Assembly: GCA_019095985.1 (NCBI GenBank) | Contig: CM032666.1 | Coordinates: 61,908,644 to 61,972,643, forward strand | Direction of reading: 5' to 3' | DNA length: 64,000 nt | Origin: Streblospio benedicti | Lineage: Eukaryota > Annelida > Polychaeta > Spionida > Spionidae | Shown here: positions 46,843 through 57,959 of the stretch, one piece after another | How the letters are laid out: each line of letters begins with the position of its first letter | How positions within the stretch are numbered: position 1 is the stretch's first letter | The notes under the pieces: model-generated | What the model was told of the DNA's origin: nothing | Databases searched by the model: none | What the model saw: the letters and a program-made list of their open reading frames with translations, nothing else | Program-made: the position numbers and the translations under genes

Positions 46843-47570
46843 ATGGCTGATACAGTCCCTGATAGCGACGAGGCGGGCGTGGCAGCAATGTCGGCCGTCT
46901 CTTCTGAGAAGGTAGGGGATCAGGGGGGACAGGCAGCTCCCCTCCCTGGTTCCTGAAGCTGAGGGACGCAATTTCGCAATTGCAGGTGGCGGAGGAGGCG
47001 TCCCACGATGACATGGAGGTTGCGGTAGAGGGGCTCGGCGGACAGCTAGAGTTCCCGCAGTGCAGCAGGGGAGAGGAGACAGGACAGTCAAGTTAGTTCC
47101 CAAACTCTCGAACTCACAGAGGATCTGGGAGGCTTCGTCAGCGGCTGACTCCTGCGAAGGATCGGACGAGGGCGACAGTGCTCCCAACATCCAGTCGCAG
47201 GAATCCAACGCATGAGCAGTGATCACCAGAAGGGTGACGGGCGGACCCGAAAAGCGATCTGGTGATGCGAGGAAGAAGAGGCAACGGGCGCCGTCGCAAG
47301 CAAGAAAGCAGTCTCACAGAAGTCCAGCGGTTATTTGCCGATCCGTATACACAGACTGTGTTATAGCCCGGCAAGTACTTTGGTGAGAAACCTGCAGATT
47401 GCATCAAGTTTTGCGCTGATGCTGTAACCGGCCTGCCTCAGCATACTTACGAGGTAGCGAGCAGAGTTGGCTACCGCTGTTGGATCGACCGGAGTGGATG
47501 GGTCAGGGGTCGCGGGACAGCCGCACACCCTGATCGTGTTCCAGAGGATCGTTGGGGAGGGGTAGCAGCT
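46843..47570 (+). other. GC-rich sequence upstream of the plus copy of the repeat
   Basis: Short frames such as the one starting MADTVPDSDEAGVAAMSA at 46,843 have an acidic, low-complexity, gag-like look and lie just upstream of the unclassified repeat in the same orientation. They may be the start of the same broken coding region. No domain recognised. Confidence 0.35.
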
Positions 47571-49460
47571 GTGGTGCTGAACAGTGGCCACACTGGGTTC
47601 CCCAAGTTATGGCCAGAGGTGAAAGTTCCGGTCTCGCCGCTCCCCAATGACCGGGTGACAAAGGAAAGGTTTCAAGCCCTGTTCACCTCATACATAGAAC
47701 CTGGGATGTGGTGTCCCGTGCAAGGATGCAAACCGTGGGAGGCTCTGGATCACCCGAAGGGAGCGTTACCTCAACCCCCATGCACTTTTGCAGCAAGGAT
47801 GCAGGACTCTTGCACCGTGACTTCACGGATTGCAGCAAGTTCTATCCCGCGCTGGCATGCTCGCCCCCGCACAGACTTCCTGTGGGAGCATGGCTGGAAG
47901 AACCTGGAGAAGGTGGTGAAGGTGGTGGAGCACTGGTGTCACTTTCACTTGAACGATGGCAAGTGTTTTTCTGCCCCCTTTTCCAGCAAGATGCCGGTGG
48001 AGACACTAGGGCCCCGGTGTCAAATGGCAATGTTTCCATCTGTATCCAATGCGGTGGAACATCTCATCGAGGAACACAGCAGGAGGTGCGACAGGTCCAG
48101 CGCAACCTCCAGAAGGAGGTTGATCGTGTTGCCTCCGGCAAAACAAGGAAAATAGCAACGAATCAGTCTTTTAAGTTTCGATCTGAAGGTTCTCCGTTCA
48201 ATCGTCCAGAAGATGCTATTTGAGATGATGGAAAGCTACAACCAGCTTGTAAGGAATCCCTCGTTTGCTCGGCCGTAGTCATTGGTTTTCCAATGCAAGT
48301 CTTAGCCGAGTGATTTTGGATATCATCTCAGTAAGTTGGATGTCAAGGTGCAGGAATGGAGTCCGAACACCAACGGTGGGTGAGTGCGTGTCGGCTTGAC
48401 TATGTTAAGTGGACCAGCCATCTGCCGGGGGTACTCTGGGGCTCCAGCAAAGAAGACCGAGGGGTACCGGACGGCCGTGTCACACACGCCAAAGGACTCC
48501 TCAGGAAGCAGAAGGGGAAAGCTGTGGGTGGGGGCCTGGCTCCCAAGAGCGGACCTGCCAACCCCAAGCAGCCTACGTTGATGGGACCGCCGACCACTGT
48601 GCCACCGCCACGTTCTGGGATGTTGGAGATGCTTGTGAGCAAGTTCAAGATCTCCAAGTCCCCAGTGGCCACAAGTACTGCTAATCTGGATAGGATAGCA
48701 GTCTGCAACCATCCACGTCCAGTCCGGCCTCTACTTCACCCGTGAGCAGCCTGAGTGCGAGACCAGTCCCACAGCCATGAAGGGAAGTGGGTCGGTCTAT
48801 TGCAGCCACGATAACCATGCAGGTCGCACATGTTGGTGAAAAAACGGAAGAGTCCAAGCACATGCCCTCTACAGACAAAAGTGGAACCCCTGCGGCGGGC
48901 CAGAAGCAGGATCGCTCTGATTCGCGCAGCCAAGGCCGCAGCCAAGGAGGAAAAAGCCAGAAAACTAGCACTGGCAGATTGATTGAGAATCTGCACGACA
49001 GTGATAGCCTTTGGGTGGCAGGACCGGGCCACTCGGGCCGAGGATGCTCTCGCTGTAATGAAGAAACAGCATTTGGAGCTGTTCTCTCTGAGGCGCTGGT
49101 ACAGAAGCATGTAGGGTTGGCAACCTATTCCGCAGGGAATAGGCCCTTTTCTACTTGTCTTTAAAGAGGTTTAGCCGGTGGCCTTCCTCACTCACCGTCG
49201 TGGACTTGGTCTACTGTGGTTGCAGCAAAGGGGACGCCCGTAGCTCAGGGTGTCAGCACCGGTGTGAAGTCCTCCCCGTGTGGAGGCCTCTCGTGAAACC
49301 CCGGGGCAATACACCCCCCGACCCAGGAGGCCGACCGGTGGCCCAGGTATGTGGTGCACTTGTAGTCTTAGGAAACACAACGAGGAGTAGTGGGAAGAGG
49401 AACGTCTGCGCACGCAGCTGGGGGGTGTGCAGGCCTGGAGGCCACATGCACCCCAGGTGA
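47571..49460 (+). repeat. Unclassified GC-rich repeat with old coding remnants, plus copy
   Basis: The most complete copy in the window. From 5' to 3' it encodes a CPVQGCKPWEALDHP segment, an EKVVKVVEHWCHFHLND segment, SVSNAVEHLIEEHSRRC, a Pro/Lys-rich SGPANPKQPTLMGPPTTV region and a Lys/Ala/Arg-rich coiled-coil-like region near 48,890-49,110. The inverted copy is at 42.33-44.13 kb and an isolated 3' fragment at 17.33-17.56 kb. It is broken, with many breaks. The order (zinc-like, hydrophilic linker, coiled coil) would suit an ORF1 or gag protein, but this is a guess. Confidence 0.7.
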
Positions 49461-49920
49461 GTGTCACTGCACCAGTGGGTTGACAAACAGTTCCAGTACT
49501 TTGTTTACAATACACCTCTACTCCGACTAGAATTTGACAAACTATGAAATGTAGGGCCTAACCAATGTGAATCTATATTATGTACATTTGATTTTGTACA
49601 GTGTGTTTCTTGTATAAATATAATATCAGGCTGTTGTTTTTAATCCATAGAAACAGTTTCCCTCTTTTTTGGCAACCGAACCTAAGCCTCTAACATTAAA
49701 GTGTTATAATATTAAAAGTACAAATCTACCCATTACATATTAACTACAAAATAAATTACAGCACAGGTGGTACAGTAGTACCACACTTTGCACACATTGC
49801 ACATAAATATTCAGTAAATATTAGACTCTTAATACTAATCAACCATCATATGCCATACTGCTTATCAGTTCAATCTTAAAAAAACCTTTTACATTTATTT
49901 TTCTTAAGAGATATTATTAG
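49460..49920. other. AT-rich spacer
   Basis: Composition falls back to AT-rich at about 49,500. No gene recognised. Confidence 0.5.
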
Positions 49921-49929
49921 CAATTTTAG

Positions 49930-51050
49930 GTGGAGTAGTCCCATTGTCTCTCACTTTTGTAGTTGCATTTCCTATTGTATTGTCTGAAGATGGTTTCTTT
50001 TTGCACTCCTTGATTCTGATTTAGATGTCACCTTTCTGAAATCGTTCATTTCGCCTCAAAGTTTCATCTCTTATTTCCATATACAATTTGCCTAGAACAT
50101 TTTGCCAGGCCAATGCTGCAGATCAGTCTTTGTGGCATTTGGTTTTGGACAGTCCGCAACTCCAAAAACCATCCCCAGGCACAAAGCTTCAGCAATCACT
50201 TTATTTCCTGTTGCCAAAAGACATTCTCTCACACCTTCACCTGAATTACCTTTTTTCCTTTATGATAGCTTTCATAACTTTTACCTTTGTCCTGCTCCCC
50301 CATTCTTTCTTTTTTAAATTGTTTTGGATATTTTTTTACCTCTTTGCCAGAGCCGGCTCTCATTATGTCGTTTGCCAAATCTATCCTGTTGTTAGCTATT
50401 GCTGTCTCATGAGCATATGCTTTCTTGACTGTATTTACAAAGTTATTCTTCCATTTAAATTCAGACTCATGAAAAATTCGAGAGTAAATCATCTTTGCCC
50501 ATGAAAGCAACAACATCAGTAGGCTTATAGAAAGCACAATTCTTGCTTCCTTCAAAGTGTCCCCGAAGACGGCAGACCTTGCCACATCTCTCATTTTGCA
50601 TTGGTGCAAGTGTTTTTTTCACAACAGTTATATCATTCAATTACTGGTCTTGGTTGCCCCCTATAGTAAATTCGACATTTAAAATGTCCACACCAAGTGG
50701 TCCTAGGTAAATGATGTTGTAGCAAATCTTCCTCATTCACAAGCACACTTTCTATCTCCATTTTTTATTTTGGTTAGTTTATGATTCTCATCTCTCTCAT
50801 ACTCATATTTCACTTCATTTTTTGTTATTTATACCCATACTGCTTCAACATTCTCTGTACTTCAACATTAGACACAGATAATGGTAAGTGTTGTATGTAC
50901 ACTTTCACAAATCTATTATCAGGGATCTTCATTCTCATCATTTCTAATAAATGGATTTTGATCATATAATGTAACTGATATGTTTCTAAAGTCATTTTTA
51001 TATAGCTCCATACACAGTTCATAGACAGATAACTTCTCCTTTTGTCCTAA
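49930..51050 (-). pseudogene. LINE ORF1-like remnant with RRM-like, zinc-knuckle and NADAR-like parts
   Basis: On the minus strand, in order: an RRM-like segment VKVYIQHLPLSVSNVEVQRM (50,920-50,840); an HKLTKIKNGDRK segment (50,775-50,745); a zinc knuckle CGKVCRLRGHFEGSKNC (50,590-50,536); and DVVAFMGKDDLLSNF (50,518-50,474), leading in another frame into KKAYAHETAIANNRIDLAND (50,425-50,365). This last pair matches the NADAR/YbiA pattern (FxGKxDxLSNFY...F..xExAYxxxKA...LAxxI). A WPGK element further on (about 50,100) also fits. Proteins of this plan occur as first ORFs of some invertebrate LINEs. Shifts near 50,475 and several stops make it a pseudogene. Its ORF2 is not recognised nearby. Confidence 0.6.
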
Positions 51051-51279
51051 TCCAAGCTCTCTGTGTTTAAAAAATAATGGAGGTACCCCCCCCTGGTAAT
51101 AGATTTTTCTTCCATTATCACAAAAGAAAAAAAAAAAATGTCACAAACTTAAAAGGCTGTACCTTCCAAAATCAAGCACTATCCACTAGTTTCTATCCAC
51201 ATTACTGAATATATATGTGAAATAAAGTTATTCAAAATAGTCTCTAAACACAGTAATTATCCTTAAATTGGAGCGTTAG

Positions 51280-53395
51280 AAAAAAAGTGTCAGCGCACAG
51301 CATGAACATAATGCAAACTCACACCGTGCCTTGATTTTTACTCGCTCACAAAATAGATCATATTATGTAAGCAAAGTTTTCTTGACCATGAATCCATGTA
51401 CATTTTTTTACTATTACCTGTGGCTTTCAGAGACCAGATGCAGTTAGACAACACGTCAACTCTGGTGGCACAAGTTTAGACACATGTAGTGCCATCATGG
51501 CTGGCGTGGAGAGTTCTGAGGCAGGCGATTTACCATGGCACTCTGTAGTGGTGGAGAACTAGTCGGTATTGGTGAGTGCGTTAGGTTTGGTGTTGGGTTT
51601 CATGTCAATTAATTGGGATAGTGTTGGTCATTGCTTATGGACATTTTGCAACAGATATGGATTAACTGCACCACTGTTTTCATTGGCGTAGTTTAATCAT
51701 GGCATGAACTTTTGCAGTGCTCACAACATAGACCATATCACCTAAGCAAGTATGGTTGACCATGCAGCCATGTACATTTTTCTTACTATTATCTTTGGCT
51801 TTCAGAGACCAGATTCAGTTGGACAACACATCAACTCTGGTGCCATGAGTTCAGACAGAAGTGGTCCCATCATGAATGGCACAGAGTTCCAAGGTAGGCG
51901 ATTCGGCGTGTCGCTCTTTAATTATGGAGGACAAGTCCGAATTGGTGAGTGCGCCAGGTTTGGTGTGGGATTGCTCGTCAAATAATCACATTTCTGTTGG
52001 TCACTGATCATTGACATCTTTTTGCAAAAAACTATGGATTAAGTGCACGACTGTTTTAATTGCATCTTTTAATCGTGGTATGAACTTTTTGCTGCGCTCC
52101 CATTATAGACGAGATCAAGTCAGCAAGTGTATTTGACCATGCAACCATATAAATTTTCTTACTATTGTCTATGTCTTTCAGAGATCAGATGCAGTTGGAC
52201 AACATGCCAACTCTGGTGACACAGAATCATACAGAATTTGTGCCATCATGGCCGGTGCAGTGAGCTCCAAGTCTGGCGATTCGGAGTGTCACTCTGCAGT
52301 GGTGGAGGACAAGTCGGAATTGGTGAGTGCGCTGGGTTCGGTGTGGGGTTTCACATCACTAATCGCACTTCTGTTGGTCACTGCTCATGGACATCTTTTT
52401 GCAACAGCTATGGATGAAGTGCACCACTGTTTTCATTACATATGTTAATTATGAAATGAACTTTTACTGCAGTCACAACATGTACATTTTCTTCCTATAA
52501 ACTATGGCTTTTAGAGACCAGATGCAGTTGTACAAAAACGTCAACTCTGGTGCCACAAAGTTCTGACAGAAGTGGTGCCATCCTGAACAACATGAAGAGT
52601 TACGAGACAGGCGATTTGGCATGTCGCTCTGTAGTGTTGGAGGACTAGTCGGAATGGGTTAGTGTGCCATGTTCAGCGTGTGGTTTCTCTTTAATTAATT
52701 GTGATTCTGTTGGTCACTGCTCATGGATATCTTTTTTGCAACAGCTATGGATTAAGTGCACCACTCTTTTCCTTACGTACTTTAATTTTTGCATGAACTT
52801 TTACTGCACACACAATATAGACCTTGTCCATAAGCAAGCGTGGTTGACCATGCAGCCATGTGCATTTTCTTACTATTATCTATGGCTTTCAGAGACCAGA
52901 TGCAGTTGGACAACACGTCAACTCTGGTACCACAAGTTTAGACAGAAATGGTGCCATCGTGAAGGGTGTGGAGAGTTCCCACGCAGGCGATTCAGCATGT
53001 TACTCTGTAGTGGTGGAGGATGATTTGGAATTGGTCAATGCTCCGTGTTTTGGTGCGGGGTTTCACGTCAATTAATGGCGATTCTGTTGGTCACTGCTAC
53101 TGGACATCTTTTTTGCAAGAGCTATGGATTATTTGCACCACTGTTTTCATTACGTACTTTAATTATGGCATGAAATTTTACTGCACACGCAAAATAGACC
53201 ATGAGATGTAAGCAAGTGTGGCTGACCATGCAGCCATGTACATTTCCCTTACTATTATCTATGTCTTTCCGAGACCAGATGCAGTTGGAAAACACGTCAA
53301 CTCTGGTGCCACAAGTTCCAGAGTGAAGAGGTGCAATCGTGGCCGGGTGGAGGAGTGGAGAAGCAAGATTTTTTGGCGTGTTGCTCTGTATACCC
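51280..53395. repeat. Array of about six ~376-bp units, each with an exon-like cassette
   Basis: Units start every ~376 bases (one is ~333). In each, CTATGGCTTTCAG or a variant precedes AGACCAGATGCAGTTGGACA, and about 141 bases later TTG|GTGAGTG or a variant occurs. Cassettes lie at 51,431-51,571, 51,806-51,944, 52,182-52,322, 52,515-52,657 and 52,893-53,033; a sixth at about 53,272 has a damaged acceptor and is truncated. Lengths are 141, 139, 141, 143 and 141. A frame reading RPDAVGQHVNSGATS is open in several copies, but others have stops or indels. The intron-like parts contain GTTGGTCACTGCTCATGGAC. Confidence 0.75.
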
Positions 53396-53599
53396 CAGGC
53401 CAACCCCCCATTTTGAGGGTCCAGCTAAATGTCGTTTGCTGTAAAAGGTTGGTGGGTGGTTTTGACTTCTATGGGTGTCTGGCAACATCCCTAGGCACGG
53501 CACAATTACAATACGAGCTGCTCAATTTTATGAGAGGCCAAAATGTAGGTCAAAAATACAATATTTTGAACATGTTGCATTATCTTGCTTTTTAAGTAT

Positions 53600-55180
53600 T
53601 AATAAACATGTATTTAATTGTTGATTGTTGTGCAATATAATCTTAAAATATATTTTAAGAAAATTTATCATTCTGAGTAGATGTAGTTATGAAACAAGTG
53701 GGCCAAAGTACAGGTTTTAGTAGGTTAAAGTACACGGATGAGTATTTTTTACCTGCAACGCCAACGGCAAGAGCAGGTCTAGAACCTGCCCCCACTCGTC
53801 CGGTCCGTGGTAAAGCTTGTAATCACTACTTTCCCCTAAACGACTCAACATACAGCAATGAAACTTGGTATATAGCAAGAACATCATACGTAGATGCATA
53901 TTAACAGGGAATTTTGATTCTCAAACTTTCATGGGAGTTACGCCTCTTTGAAATTAGAAATTGTGCATCTTATACTAATATTAACCAAAAGCTTGTCTTG
54001 GGCGTCCCAACTCCTACATGTTTCAGGGGGGCTTTGCCCCAACATAAGTTACATGTTTATGTTGGGACGCCCAGGTTAGAGAGTAGCAGAGACAAGCTTT
54101 GGAAGGGGAGCGGTGGGGTAGCCCTCAGCCTTATGAAATAAAAAACGCAGGGGTTTTTGGGGGTTACTTTCCCCATAATAACATTGAGAAATAATTAAAA
54201 ATCATAACGTCATCCTGCCTATGATACTTGCTATCAACTAAAGAGAAGTGGTCTTATTATTTATATATTTTAAACACCAAATGTGCTTCCTAAATGACTG
54301 TCCTGTTGAACATGAGAACATTATGTATAAATTCTAATATCAATATAATAGCAGTGAGCAGCTAACATATGCATTTATCTATCTCTGGTAGTTATGCCTC
54401 TTTGAACTTAGAAATTTTGTGCTTCTTATTAGCAGGGATATTATATTCTACAATTTTTATAGCAGTTATGCCTCTTTTGTCAGACTTTGAACTGAGTAAT
54501 TTGTTGCCTCCTATACTAATAGCTTGTTTCTACTACTCCTCTTAAACTACTCTATATAGAGCAATGAAACTTGGTTTATAGCAAGAACTTCATATAAGTA
54601 GATGTGCATATTCATAGGAATTCCTGTTACACGCGACGCAGGTCCAGACATCATTAGGTCTTGCTTGTTTCAATGAATTATGATTATAATATGTTGTATT
54701 GTCGGATTTCATCTTTTTGTTAGCATTTAACATTGATAAGGTATGCATTTGGCAATTTTATGCTCACTTAAATTTCAGCAAGGAAAAACCGATAATAAAT
54801 AAAATTATATGGGGAAACTAATAACATGTTGAAGATAGGGTCTCACATTTGAGCAGATATGCTCTTAGGCCCCAGAATTGTTACATGGGGGTGGAGGTAC
54901 ATATGTATAAATTATATTTAATAAACATACACCTTACTTACTTTCTTATATTACAATGGGTATGAATTTTTTACAAAGTAGACATAGTTTTTATACGTCC
55001 ATCCCTCATCTAACGATGCTGGGGCCCATGGACATACATACAGTTCTGTCAGTTATGTTTTATGTTCCTGTTAGTTTATGTTGGCTTATATACAAATCAA
55101 TACTGCCACTTCAAGGCAATTTTGAAATACATAATTGTACTTAAATTGTATTAAGTACATCTTTCAAAAATAAAATTCCA
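53600..55180. other. Spacer with a hairpin and a short dispersed repeat
   Basis: An inverted repeat at 53,991-54,098 pairs GCTTGTCTTGGGCGTCCCAA with a complementary arm in two blocks (GTTGGGACGCCCA and GACAAGC). A short repeat containing AGCAATGAAACTTGGT and ATAGCAAGAAC recurs at about 53,855 and 54,561, and TGCCTCTTTGAA-TTAGAAATT at about 53,942 and 54,406. No gene recognised. Confidence 0.55.
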
Positions 55181-55182
55181 AA

Positions 55183-56251
55183 AATGACAGAATCTGATGA
55201 TGAAAAAGCCACAAAGAAAAGAAAGGTAATGTTGAGTATAAAAGAAGAGAATTTGAGTTCCAAGAAAACAGTTGGTACAAACTATTGTAAATGTGTCATA
55301 TGTCAAAAAGTTACAAAGGAAAAACTTTATAATATTTCTCAATGGTTGTGAAACATTCAAAATTGCATCGCTAGCACGAGATGATTCTGTCACTGAAAGA
55401 TTACATGATGATGTGAGAGAACCACAATTGGTTAAATCAAAAGGTACTGAAGTGGCATGCCCTATGCAGAAGTGAATATTGTAATGAAAGAAATTTCATG
55501 CACGCACAACAGCAACGGAAGAGCCAACTTAGTAGTCCTTCTAATGAACCTGTACCTGAGCATTCTGATGTTGCAGATGTCCCTAAAACCAGATCCATTG
55601 AGTTGAATCCAAATTCAATCCTAAAGCTATGTGTATTGAATGTGGCAGTACATGGTATATGGGGGAACCCACTGGCAAAATTTCAACGCTTTTCTAGCCA
55701 GCAAGCAATAGTAGAAAAGGCCAAACTTTTAGGCCTAGATGACATATGCTTCCAATTAGTAGGTGGAGCGCATGATATGGTAGCCAATGACATTTGCTAT
55801 CATACTGAATGCATGAATAGGTTTCGTGCAGTAATGAATACCGACAGAAAAGCCTGCAACTAGCTTTAAGAGGCCTTTAATTCATTCACAAAGCAGTTGG
55901 AAGAAACCACTTTTCCAACAATCAAAAATATTTCATCTAACAGCATTATGAGACCAATTCAGAGACAATCTCAGTGAGTTCGGTGTAGTCTCACCAGATT
56001 ATTCATCTCAGAGCTTAAATGAAAAGCTACTGAATCATTATGGTGATAGCATTAGAGCAATGGAAACCAGTAGAGGTAGTCAACATGGATATGTTCGTCA
56101 TTACTTAAAATGGGTGATATTGGAAAAAAATATCAATCTCCACACCAGTGTCATTCAAATGACAATTATTCAGTACTACAATCCGCAGCCAAGGTTCTAT
56201 GAAGAAGCTAAAAGGTGTAAGAAAACAACTAAGTCACACCTTAGGGAGTAA
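55183..56251 (+). pseudogene. N-terminal zinc-binding part of a repetitive treble-clef/PIN gene family
   Basis: Starts at an ATG with a Lys-rich lead, then CKCVICQKVTKEKL, a GCETFKIASLARDDSVTERL helix and WHALCRSEYCN, followed by a second module with LNVAVHGIWGNPLAKFQR, KAKLLGLDDICFQLVG and CYHTECMNRF. The paired C-x2-C plus [WY]H-x2/3-C-x3-[YF] signatures look like treble-clef zinc modules. Then come FGVVSPDYSSQSLNEKLLNHYGDS-like sequence (about 55,978-56,050) and a helical stretch to 56,251. These opening segments match what I recall of the large uncharacterised animal proteins whose C-terminal PIN domain is seen at 23.9-24.65 kb. Frameshifts near 55,340, 55,450 and 55,860 and a stop after 55,860 show it is broken. 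Confidence 0.5.
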
Positions 56252-56635
56252 AAAATTCACAAAATGATATTCATCACTGTATATACAATTTTGTAGCTAA
56301 TCTGCTCAGTAATAAAAACACTAAAAGTAAATTTGGAACACAGAGGGTTTTTTGTAGATTCTGATTTGAATATGAGAGTACTTGTGCTTTTCTCAACAGC
56401 TTTTTTTCAGATAGCTGGAGTTGTTACACCATTAGTAGCAGCCACGTCATATTATATTTTAAACCAAACCAGAAGCAAGGCTCAAATCATATCAATAGAC
56501 TTGGTAAGTTGCCAATTATGAATCCACAAAGACAGCTAAGAGCACATAGCGTTTGTGTGATGCAACAATAGAGGAAGATGGAATCTATATTCCACCCACT
56601 ATAACACCAAATCCACTTCCTGTTTTTGGAGCTGG
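56252..56635 (+). other. Unassigned stretch before an assembly gap
   Basis: Possible decayed continuation of the preceding gene-family copy: a short frame at 56,553 (EEDGIYIPPTITPNPLP) runs into the gap. No firm domain. Confidence 0.3.
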
Positions 56636-56735
56636 NNNNNNNNNNNNNNNNNNNNNNNNNNNNNNNNNNNNNNNNNNNNNNNNNNNNNNNNNNNNNNNNN
56701 NNNNNNNNNNNNNNNNNNNNNNNNNNNNNNNNNNN
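56636..56735. other. Assembly gap of 100 N
   Basis: Exactly 100 unknown bases; frames across it are meaningless. Confidence 0.99.
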
Positions 56736-56739
56736 AAAC

Positions 56740-57225
56740 TTAAAAACTTTTAGGTATTTTGAAAAACATTTAGGACTCTTTGGATAGCAAATCAGGTAAA
56801 AAGAATTGTCATTATTTTGATGTATATCAAATAAGTACGTCAAATAACCATAGTATGTAATTGCGAAAACTTTACTTAATGTATTCTATTTTGACAATGT
56901 TTGTAATAATCTATTTATTTCCAGGTTCTACTTGGGCGACAACATACAGCCATAGACTACGTCGTGTGCCTAACCAGACACTGTGAGGCTGAGCTGAAAG
57001 TCCTGATGACTTGGGCACCTGATGCTAGGGTCCCGTACAGACTTGCTCCGGGAGGCGGGGATCGGCCTAGGGATCATGACGGTGGAGGATACATCTGACC
57101 GTGATTGCTCTAAACTGCGATTTTGCAACTTTTAACACATAAAAATGATGTCTGTCGCAGATTTATTTGGGTCGGTACCTTTATTTAAAATAAAAAGAAA
57201 TAATATTTTTCTATTCAGCCACGGA
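56740..57225. other. Spacer, nothing recognised
   Basis: A GC-richer patch at 56,925-57,110 has no recognisable frame; the rest is AT-rich. Confidence 0.4.
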
Positions 57226-57233
57226 AATTTGAT

Positions 57234-57821
57234 ATGGGCGCGGCCATGTTTGTTGATATTTTTTATGGAAACGCATTGTGGCGCCACGAACAGCACTTAA
57301 ATTCACTAACACGTGCTCGCAGATGCGCAGACTATTACGGGATGGATTTCCATGTTTTTGTTACCATATTTGGCAATGGTCTTGAGCATTTCTCGGTAAA
57401 TATTACACGCACTTGCTCCAAAACTTACATTGATGGTGAGGCCACTAAACAAGAATGGGTAACTTTGAAAGAACTTCTTTACAATAACCATTATAGTTAC
57501 TCTAATCTAACAAAGTTGTGGCAAATTATCTGCACCCATCATCTAGATGTTTTCCAAAATTTGATCAAACTTGCAGCCATAGCACTTGCTCTGCCAGTTC
57601 ATACGGCTGATGTAGAGAGAGGTTTTAGTGGTCAAAATATTGTGAAAAACACGCACAGAAATAGATTGTGGAGTGAAAAAGTGAATATTCTTATTTTTAT
57701 CAAATTGAAAGCCCCACCAATGAAGAAATTTGATTTTATGCAAAGAAATATAAAGAACTCATCTTGTCATCAAGAAACAAATCTAACAGCAAAGATAAAG
57801 CTGAATTATGGGCTGGTATAA
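57234..57821 (+). pseudogene. hAT transposase C-terminal part (dimerisation domain)
   Basis: A 195-codon open frame ends with the hAT C-terminal dimerisation signature: LALPVHTADVERGFSGQNIV, then KNTHRNRLWSEKVNILIFIK, near residues 118-157, followed by a Lys-rich tail. This resembles the C-terminus of ZNF862- or ZMYM-like domesticated and free hAT transposases (S/TADxERxFSxxxxIKxxxRNRL). The upstream half (YGMDFHVFVTIFGNGLEHF and the helices after it) would be the end of the insertion/catalytic region. The BED finger and the catalytic N-terminal core are absent, so the copy is 5'-truncated. The remaining frame is open, which suggests moderate age or capture by a host gene. No terminal repeats found. 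Confidence 0.7.
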
Positions 57822-57959
57822 CTTCAGCGGTTAATAGCATCAGTAATGTCCACAGAGAGCAGCAAAAAGTCATGAAGCATTGGATAGATTGGAACTATAG
57901 TCTGACAAGCAACAAAAAGAAAAACTTGATATCTTTTGACCAAACAATACAATAATGAC

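Noticed and set aside
51280-53395. CRISPR-like regular repeats
   Set aside because: The units are ~376 bp with degenerate copies in an animal-type genome, not short identical repeats with unique spacers.
56487-56843. Frames crossing the N run at 56,636-56,735
   Set aside because: Same reason: the gap is a placeholder and its true length is unknown.
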